Below are positions 33,389-37,730 of a DNA stretch of 37,730 nt, piece after piece. Each line of letters begins with the position of its first letter. Within the stretch, counting starts at the first letter, position 1. The notes under the pieces are model-generated. The model did not search any database and was not told the origin of the DNA. It saw only the letters and a program-made list of their open reading frames with translations. Both the position numbers and the translations under genes were made by a program. Source of the DNA: Sphaerisporangium melleum (lineage in GTDB: Bacteria; Actinomycetota; Actinomycetes; Streptosporangiales; Streptosporangiaceae); the NCBI RefSeq assembly GCF_014646695.1, contig NZ_BMNT01000061.1, forward strand, positions 1 to 37,730. The letters are read 5' to 3'.

Positions 33389-34282
33389 ATGTCGGAACTC
33401 AGGTTCGACGGAAAGGTCGCGGTCGTCACCGGCGCCGGGCACGGTCTCGGCCGGTCCCACGCGCTGCTGCTCGCCGAACGCGGTGCCAAGGTCGTCGTCA
33501 ACGACCTCGGTGGCGCGCTCGACGGCTCCGGAGCGTCGACGGGACCGGCGGCCGAGGTCGTCGAGCTGATCACGAAGAACGGCGGCGCGGCGGTGGCCAA
33601 CGCCGACAACGTCGCCACGCCCGAGGGCGCCGAGGCGATCGTCCGCACCGCGGTCGAGGCGTTCGGCCGGGTGGACATCGTGGTGAACAACGCGGGCATC
33701 CTGCGCGACAGGTCCTTCGGCAAGATGACCGTCGAGGAGTTCGACGCCGTGCTCGCCGTGCACGTGCGCGGCACGTTCCTGGTGAGCCGGGCGGCCTTCC
33801 CGCACATGAAGGAGCAGGGGTACGGCCGCATCGTGAACACCACCTCGCCGGCCGGTCTGTTCGGCAACTTCGGCCAGGCGAACTACTCCACGGCCAAGAT
33901 GGGCCTCGTGGGCCTGACCAAGACCCTCGGCATCGAGGGCGCCCGGGCCGGGATCAAGGCCAACGCGATCGCGCCCATCGCCTGGACCCGGATGACCGAG
34001 TCCCTGCTGCCCGCCGAGTTCGAGGAGAAGTTCACCGCCGACCGGGTGAGCCCGCTGGTGGCCTACCTCGCCCACGAGAGCTGCGAGACGAGCGGTGATG
34101 TCTTCAGCGTGGGCGCCGGCCGCGTCGCCCGCGTCTTCGTGGCCGAGGGGCCGGGCTGGCGGACCGACGACCTCACCGTCGAGGCGATCCGCGACAACTG
34201 GGAGGCGATCATCGCCGAGGAGCCGCACCTGCCGACCACGCTCGGCGAGCAGGCCACCGCCTCCATGAAGGCGATGCTCTGA
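33389..34282 (+). CDS. SDR oxidoreductase, (3R)-hydroxyacyl-CoA dehydrogenase-like
   Basis: The 297-residue enzyme has the classical SDR motifs: TGAGHGLG at 14-21 (cofactor binding), NNAG at 100-103, Ser153, and YSTAK at 166-170 with catalytic Tyr166 and Lys170. The sequence VVVNDLGGALDGSG after the second strand and the long C-terminal part (ARVFVAEGPGWR, IRDNWEAI) match the dehydrogenase domain of peroxisomal multifunctional enzyme type 2 and its bacterial relatives. These oxidise (3R)-hydroxyacyl-CoA in beta-oxidation or sterol side-chain degradation. NAD preference is suggested by the acidic residue Asp39. ATG 33389 follows GAAGGG. It ends in a strong hairpin. It is divergent from the amine-dehydrogenase-like gene. 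Confidence 0.9.
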   Translation: MSELRFDGKVAVVTGAGHGLGRSHALLLAERGAKVVVNDLGGALDGSGASTGPAAEVVELITKNGGAAVANADNVATPEGAEAIVRTAVEAFGRVDIVVNNAGILRDRSFGKMTVEEFDAVLAVHVRGTFLVSRAAFPHMKEQGYGRIVNTTSPAGLFGNFGQANYSTAKMGLVGLTKTLGIEGARAGIKANAIAPIAWTRMTESLLPAEFEEKFTADRVSPLVAYLAHESCETSGDVFSVGAGRVARVFVAEGPGWRTDDLTVEAIRDNWEAIIAEEPHLPTTLGEQATASMKAML

Positions 34283-34304
34283 GGCGCCCTACCTGTGCCG
34301 GACG

Positions 34305-34336
34305 ACGACCGGCCGTCGCGCGCGACGGCCGGTCGT
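34305..34336 (+). terminator. Terminator of SDR gene
   Basis: ACGACCGGCCGTCGCG (34305-34320) and CGCGACGGCCGGTCGT (34321-34336) form a perfect 32-base palindrome, 23 bases after the SDR stop. Confidence 0.8.
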
Positions 34337-34416
34337 TCCGTTTCCCGGCGGCCCTCTCGCTCGCGGCGGTGGGTGGAGTGAGCTGGATCACTCGCTTTTG
34401 CTGATCGCAACGAAAG

Positions 34417-34470
34417 TTGGTGATTGTCATCAAAAAGTGCTTTTCACCGATGGTGCGAGTGGTCTAGCTT
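34417..34470 (+). promoter_or_regulatory. Promoter and inverted repeat before the ROK regulator
   Basis: TTGGTGATTGTCATCAA (34417-34433) is an imperfect inverted repeat (6 of 7 arm positions match). TTTCAC (34442-34447) and TAGCTT (34465-34470) with 17-base spacing form a weak -35/-10 pair, giving a leader of about 25 bases. The repeat lies just upstream of the -35 in an AT-rich patch and is a candidate operator for the ROK protein or another regulator. Confidence 0.45.
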
Positions 34471-34501
34471 CGGCGACACATCACTCCACATCGGAGGTGC
34501 T

Positions 34502-35683
34502 GTGAAACGCATGCCCGCACGGCCGGACAACGTGCACCAGGCGACCCTGCTCCGCCTGCTGCGCGACGGCGGCCGGTCGCGCGCCGAGCTGGGCGACGAC
34601 GTCGCCCTGTCCCGCTCGAAGCTCAACCTCGAGCTGGACCGTCTCATCGAGACGGGCTTGGTCGAGCCGGCCGGTCTGGCCGCCTCGCGCGGCGGGCGGC
34701 GGTCGGGGATGGTACGGCTGTCGCCGCAGATCCGGTTCGCCTGCATCGACATCGGGGCCACCTCGGTCGACGTGGCGGTCACCAACGGCGAGCTGGAGAT
34801 CCTCGGCCACATGAGCGAGCCGAGCGAGGTCCGCGAGGGCCCGGCCGTGGTGCTGGGCCGTGCCATGGACCTGCTGGGCAAGCTCCGCGAGCAGGGGCTG
34901 TACACGCAGCTGCACGGGGCCGGCATCGGAGTGCCCGGCCCGGTGAGCTTCCGCGAGGGCGTGCCGTTCGCGCCGCCGATCATGCCCGGCTGGGACCGCT
35001 ACCCGGTCAAGGAGGCCGTCAGCCAGGAGCTCGGTTGCCCCGCGATGGTGGACAACGACGTGAACCTCATGGCGCTCGGCGAGCTGCACGCAGGGCTGGC
35101 CAGGCAGGTGGACGACTTCCTGCTCATCAAGATCGGCACCGGCGTCGGCTGCGGCATCGTGATCGACGGCAAGATCTACCGCGGCGTGTCGGGCAGCGCG
35201 GGCGACATCGGGCACATGCGCGTCGACGACCAGGGGCCGGTCTGCACCTGCGGCAACACCGGCTGCCTTGAGGCGTACTTCAGCGGCGCGGCGCTCGCCA
35301 GGGAGGCCGTCCGCATCGCCCCCCGCTCGCCGTACCTGGCCGAGCGCATCGCGCTCGGGATGCGGCCGACCGCACAGGACGTGGCCGTCGCGGCGACCAT
35401 GGGCGACCCGGCCGCGCTCCAGCTCATCCGGGACGGCGGCCGGCACGTGGGTCAGGTGCTGGCCGGACTGGTCAGCTTCTTCAACCCCGGCCTGGTGATC
35501 ATCGCCGGCGGGGTGGCCCGCCTGGGACACGTGCTGCTCGCGGAGATCAGGAGCGTCGTGTACCGCAGATCGCTGCCGCTGGCGACCGGCAACCTGCCGA
35601 TCGTGCTGTCGGAGTTAGGCGACACCGCAGGGGTGATCGGCGGAGCCCGGCTGATCAGCGACCACGTCTTCTCCGCCGCATGA
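34502..35683 (+). CDS. ROK family transcriptional regulator (NagC/XylR type)
   Basis: This 393-residue protein has an N-terminal winged helix (about 8-70; NVHQATLLRLLRDGGRSRAELGDDVALSRSKLNLELDRLIETGLV) and a ROK sugar-kinase-like domain. The latter shows the phosphate loop IDIGATSVDVAV, the GVGCGIVIDGKIYRG block, SGSAGDIGHMRV and the zinc motif CTCGNTGCLE. ROK regulators sense sugars or sugar phosphates and control adjacent transport operons. The kinase-like domain has lost or kept activity in different members; this cannot be settled here. GTG 34502 has GGAGG four bases upstream; ATG 34511 is an alternative. It is followed after 78 bases by the importer genes, which it presumably regulates in response to their substrate. 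Confidence 0.92.
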   Translation: MKRMPARPDNVHQATLLRLLRDGGRSRAELGDDVALSRSKLNLELDRLIETGLVEPAGLAASRGGRRSGMVRLSPQIRFACIDIGATSVDVAVTNGELEILGHMSEPSEVREGPAVVLGRAMDLLGKLREQGLYTQLHGAGIGVPGPVSFREGVPFAPPIMPGWDRYPVKEAVSQELGCPAMVDNDVNLMALGELHAGLARQVDDFLLIKIGTGVGCGIVIDGKIYRGVSGSAGDIGHMRVDDQGPVCTCGNTGCLEAYFSGAALAREAVRIAPRSPYLAERIALGMRPTAQDVAVAATMGDPAALQLIRDGGRHVGQVLAGLVSFFNPGLVIIAGGVARLGHVLLAEIRSVVYRRSLPLATGNLPIVLSELGDTAGVIGGARLISDHVFSAA

Positions 35684-35761
35684 CCCCCGCGAGCCGGCGC
35701 ACCGCCGCACCGGCCCCCCGTCCCCGTCCCACCCCCCACCTGATCCACTTCGGAGGCCCCC

Positions 35762-37270
35762 GTGAGCGACCTGCTGGTCATGCGAGGGATCGTGAAGCAG
35801 TTCCCCGGCGTGCGCGCCCTGGACGGCGTCGATCTGGACGTCCGGGCGGGTGAGGTGCACTGCCTGCTCGGGCAGAACGGCGCGGGGAAATCGACGCTGA
35901 TCAAAATCCTCGCCGGCGCGCACCGCCCGGACGAGGGCACCGTGACCTTCGGCGGCGAGCCGGTGAGCTTCTCCGGGCCGATGGCGGCCATCAGGTCCGG
36001 CATCTCGACCATCTACCAGGAGCTCGACCTGGTGGACGGCCTGTCGGTCGCCGAGAACGTCTTCCTCGGCCACGAGCAGGCCGCGTACGGCTTCACCCGC
36101 AGGCGGGACATGAACCGCGCCGCCGCCGCGCTGCTCGCCCGGCTCGGGCACGGCGAGATGCGCCCCACCACCGAGGTCGGACGGCTCCCGGCGGCGGGCA
36201 AGCAGATCGTCAGCATGGCGCGCGCCCTGTCCCACCAGGCGCGGCTGATCGTGATGGACGAGCCGTCGGCGGCCCTCGCGCACGACGAGGTCACCAACCT
36301 GTTCCGCGTCATCAGGGACCTGACCGCCCAGGGGGTGGCGGTCGTCTACATCTCGCACCGGCTGGAGGAGATCCGCGAGATCGGCGACCGGGTCACCGTG
36401 CTCAAGGACGGCAGGACCGCCGCCGTCGGGCTCCCGGCCCGCGAGACGCCGACCTCCACCGTCGTGTCGCTGATGACCGGCAGGGACGTCGAGTACGTCT
36501 TCCCGCCGCGCCCCGCGCCCGGGACACACGACGGGCGTCCGGAGGTGCTGCGGGTCGAGGGCCTGACCCTGCCCGGCGGCTTCGCCGACGTCTCGTTCGC
36601 CGTCCGGGAGGGGGAGATCGTCGGGCTGGCCGGCCTGGTCGGCTCGGGCCGGTCGGAGATCGTGGAGACGGTCTACGGCGCGCGCCGGCCCGCCGCCGGC
36701 CGGGTGGTGCTCGCCGGGCGGCCGGTCCGGCCGGGCAGCACCAGGCGGGCCGTGCGGCTCGGCATGGGCCTGGCCCCCGAGGAGCGCAAGTCGCAGGCCC
36801 TGCTGATGAACGAGACCGTCGCGCGCAACATCACCATCGCCGGGCTGAGCAAGTACTCCTGGTTCGGCTGGATGAACCGCAAGGACGAAAGCGCCGAGGC
36901 CGCGCGCCTGGTCAAGGCCGTCGACATCCGGCCGCCCGACCCCGCCCGCCCGGTGCGGACGCTCTCGGGCGGCAACCAGCAGAAGGCCGTGCTGGCCCGC
37001 TGGCTGGTCGAGGACCGCAAGCTGCTGCTGCTCGACGAGCCGACCCGCGGGGTCGACGTCGGGGCGCGGGCGGAGCTGTACGCCGTGATCCGGCGGCTGG
37101 CGGACGAGGGCGTCGGCGTGCTGCTGGTCTCCAGCGAGGTCCCGGAGGTGCTCGGCCTCGCCGACCGGGTCCTGGTGCTGCGCGAAGGCAAGGTCATCCA
37201 CGAGTCGGACGCCCGCGACCTCGACGAGCCGCGCGTCCTGGACATGATCATGGAAGGGAGTGCGCTGTGA
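35762..37270 (+). CDS. Sugar ABC importer, tandem ATPase (RbsA/XylG/MglA type)
   Basis: The 502-residue protein contains two ABC domains. The first has a complete Walker A (GQNGAGKST, 37-45), the signature-like LPAAGKQ, and Walker B IVMDEPSAAL. The second has a degenerate Walker A (GLVGSGRSE), a good signature LSGGNQQK, and LLLLDEPTRGVD. This pairing is typical of importers for ribose, xylose, galactose and related sugars (CUT2 family), which use one fused ATPase. It energises uptake through the permease that follows, with a binding protein expected outside the window. GTG 35762 follows a GGAGG. Its stop overlaps the permease GTG by 4 bases. The upstream ROK regulator supports sugar control; the actual sugar is not evident. 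Confidence 0.95.
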   Translation: MSDLLVMRGIVKQFPGVRALDGVDLDVRAGEVHCLLGQNGAGKSTLIKILAGAHRPDEGTVTFGGEPVSFSGPMAAIRSGISTIYQELDLVDGLSVAENVFLGHEQAAYGFTRRRDMNRAAAALLARLGHGEMRPTTEVGRLPAAGKQIVSMARALSHQARLIVMDEPSAALAHDEVTNLFRVIRDLTAQGVAVVYISHRLEEIREIGDRVTVLKDGRTAAVGLPARETPTSTVVSLMTGRDVEYVFPPRPAPGTHDGRPEVLRVEGLTLPGGFADVSFAVREGEIVGLAGLVGSGRSEIVETVYGARRPAAGRVVLAGRPVRPGSTRRAVRLGMGLAPEERKSQALLMNETVARNITIAGLSKYSWFGWMNRKDESAEAARLVKAVDIRPPDPARPVRTLSGGNQQKAVLARWLVEDRKLLLLDEPTRGVDVGARAELYAVIRRLADEGVGVLLVSSEVPEVLGLADRVLVLREGKVIHESDARDLDEPRVLDMIMEGSAL

Positions 37271-37730
37271 CGGACGCGCACGCCACCGACGGCGGCGTCC
37301 CGCGGGACGCCGGCGCCTCGGACGGCACAGAGCAGACCGCGGGCGGCGTCTCGCAGGACGTCCCGCCGCCGGCGGACGAGCACACCCGCGTGGAGACGCA
37401 GGCCCGGGCGGCCGCGCCGAACGGGTCCGCCGGCCCCGGCCTGCTCGGCCGGGTCGGCCAGGCCCGCCATATCGGGCTGGTGGTGGCGCTGGCGCTGCTG
37501 GCGGTGATCGGGCTGGTCACCGTGCCGGAGAACTTCGCGACCTCGTCCAACCTGGTCAGCATCCTGGCGCTGGCCTCCACGATCGGTGTCATCACCGTCG
37601 GGATGACCTTCGTCATCATCGGCGGGGGCATCGACCTGTCGGTCGGGGCGATCATGGCGCTGGCGTCGGTGTGGGCGACCACGCTGGCCACGCAGGCGTA
37701 CGGCCCGTTCGTGATGATCATTTGTGCGGT
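37267..37730 (+). CDS. Sugar ABC importer permease (RbsC type), N-terminal part cut by window end
   Basis: Begins at GTG 37267 inside the ATPase stop (GTGA). The first 65 residues are hydrophilic, rich in Asp, Gly, Ala and Glu, longer than in typical RbsC proteins. Membrane segments follow: GLVVALALLAVIGLVTV, SNLVSILALASTIGVITVG and the conserved GGGIDLSVGAIMALASV, which is the signature of the CUT2 permease family (BPD_transp_2). It carries the sugar across the membrane together with the tandem ATPase. 154 codons are visible and the rest lies outside. The unusually long N-terminus may suggest that the true start is internal, but the coupling favours the GTG. Confidence 0.9.
   Translation, partial: MTDAHATDGGVPRDAGASDGTEQTAGGVSQDVPPPADEHTRVETQARAAAPNGSAGPGLLGRVGQARHIGLVVALALLAVIGLVTVPENFATSSNLVSILALASTIGVITVGMTFVIIGGGIDLSVGAIMALASVWATTLATQAYGPFVMIICA

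Noticed and set aside
1-37730. tRNA, rRNA, CRISPR array, insertion sequence or att site
   Set aside because: No cloverleaf, regular repeat-spacer pattern, transposase frame or flanking repeats were found; the accessory block has no visible boundary repeats.

Overview
The window is high-GC (about 70% or more over most of its length) actinobacterial chromosome. The multifunctional 2-oxoglutarate enzyme Kgd beside a DUF6104 gene, a CebR/CelR-type cellulose operator, twin-arginine-free secreted proteases with an SSI-type inhibitor, leaderless regulator genes and frequent GTG starts fit a filamentous actinomycete. I favour the Streptosporangiaceae (Nonomuraea/Streptosporangium-like), but that is inference from gene style, not from a marker gene.

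Layout. 1-4.0 kb: three tandem minus-strand secreted trypsin-fold proteases (the first cut by the window edge; the third with Thr in place of the catalytic Ser and a 150-residue insertion). They face 4.3-5.0 kb, a plus-strand Streptomyces-subtilisin-inhibitor (SSI) homologue whose reactive site is Arg-Glu. 5.3-11.7 kb: an accessory block with lower GC and TTA codons. It holds a 1647-residue secreted DNRLRE/LamG/FN3 protein with an unrecognised Cys-rich C-terminus, a lipoprotein, and a YwqK/MORN-like open frame that appears frameshifted. 11.7-14.3 kb: endonuclease V, a DUF2000 protein, a divergent AraC regulator and an orphan ribbon-helix-helix antitoxin-like gene. 14.4-16.3 kb: an L,D-transpeptidase and a secreted Ig-like protein with an acidic segment and a His/Lys/Tyr-rich tail.

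16.8-24.8 kb: a quinone-oxidoreductase-like MDR enzyme; a translationally coupled DUF4097-PadR-small-protein operon with operator repeats on its promoter; DUF6104; Kgd; and a B3/4 (tRNA-synthetase editing-like) protein. 24.9-27.6 kb: a GH9 cellulase (CBM4-Ig-GH9-CBM2) behind a perfect 14-bp CebR/CelR palindrome. 27.9-29.9 kb: a leaderless ArsR-type regulator overlapping an MFS exporter, with three direct repeats at 14-bp spacing over its promoter. 30.1-32.1 kb: a metallo-beta-lactamase-fold hydrolase and a DUF305-like lipoprotein. 32.1-34.3 kb: a divergent amine-dehydrogenase-like oxidoreductase and a hydroxyacyl-CoA-dehydrogenase-like SDR. 34.5 kb to the end: a ROK regulator, the tandem ATPase of a ribose/xylose-type ABC importer and the start of its permease.

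How the parts may work together: the proteases and SSI look like a secreted protease/inhibitor cassette; the GH9 enzyme and the sugar importer are carbon acquisition under separate regulators; the 5.3-11.7 kb block is the best candidate for something undescribed. I saw no rRNA, tRNA, CRISPR array or insertion sequence.
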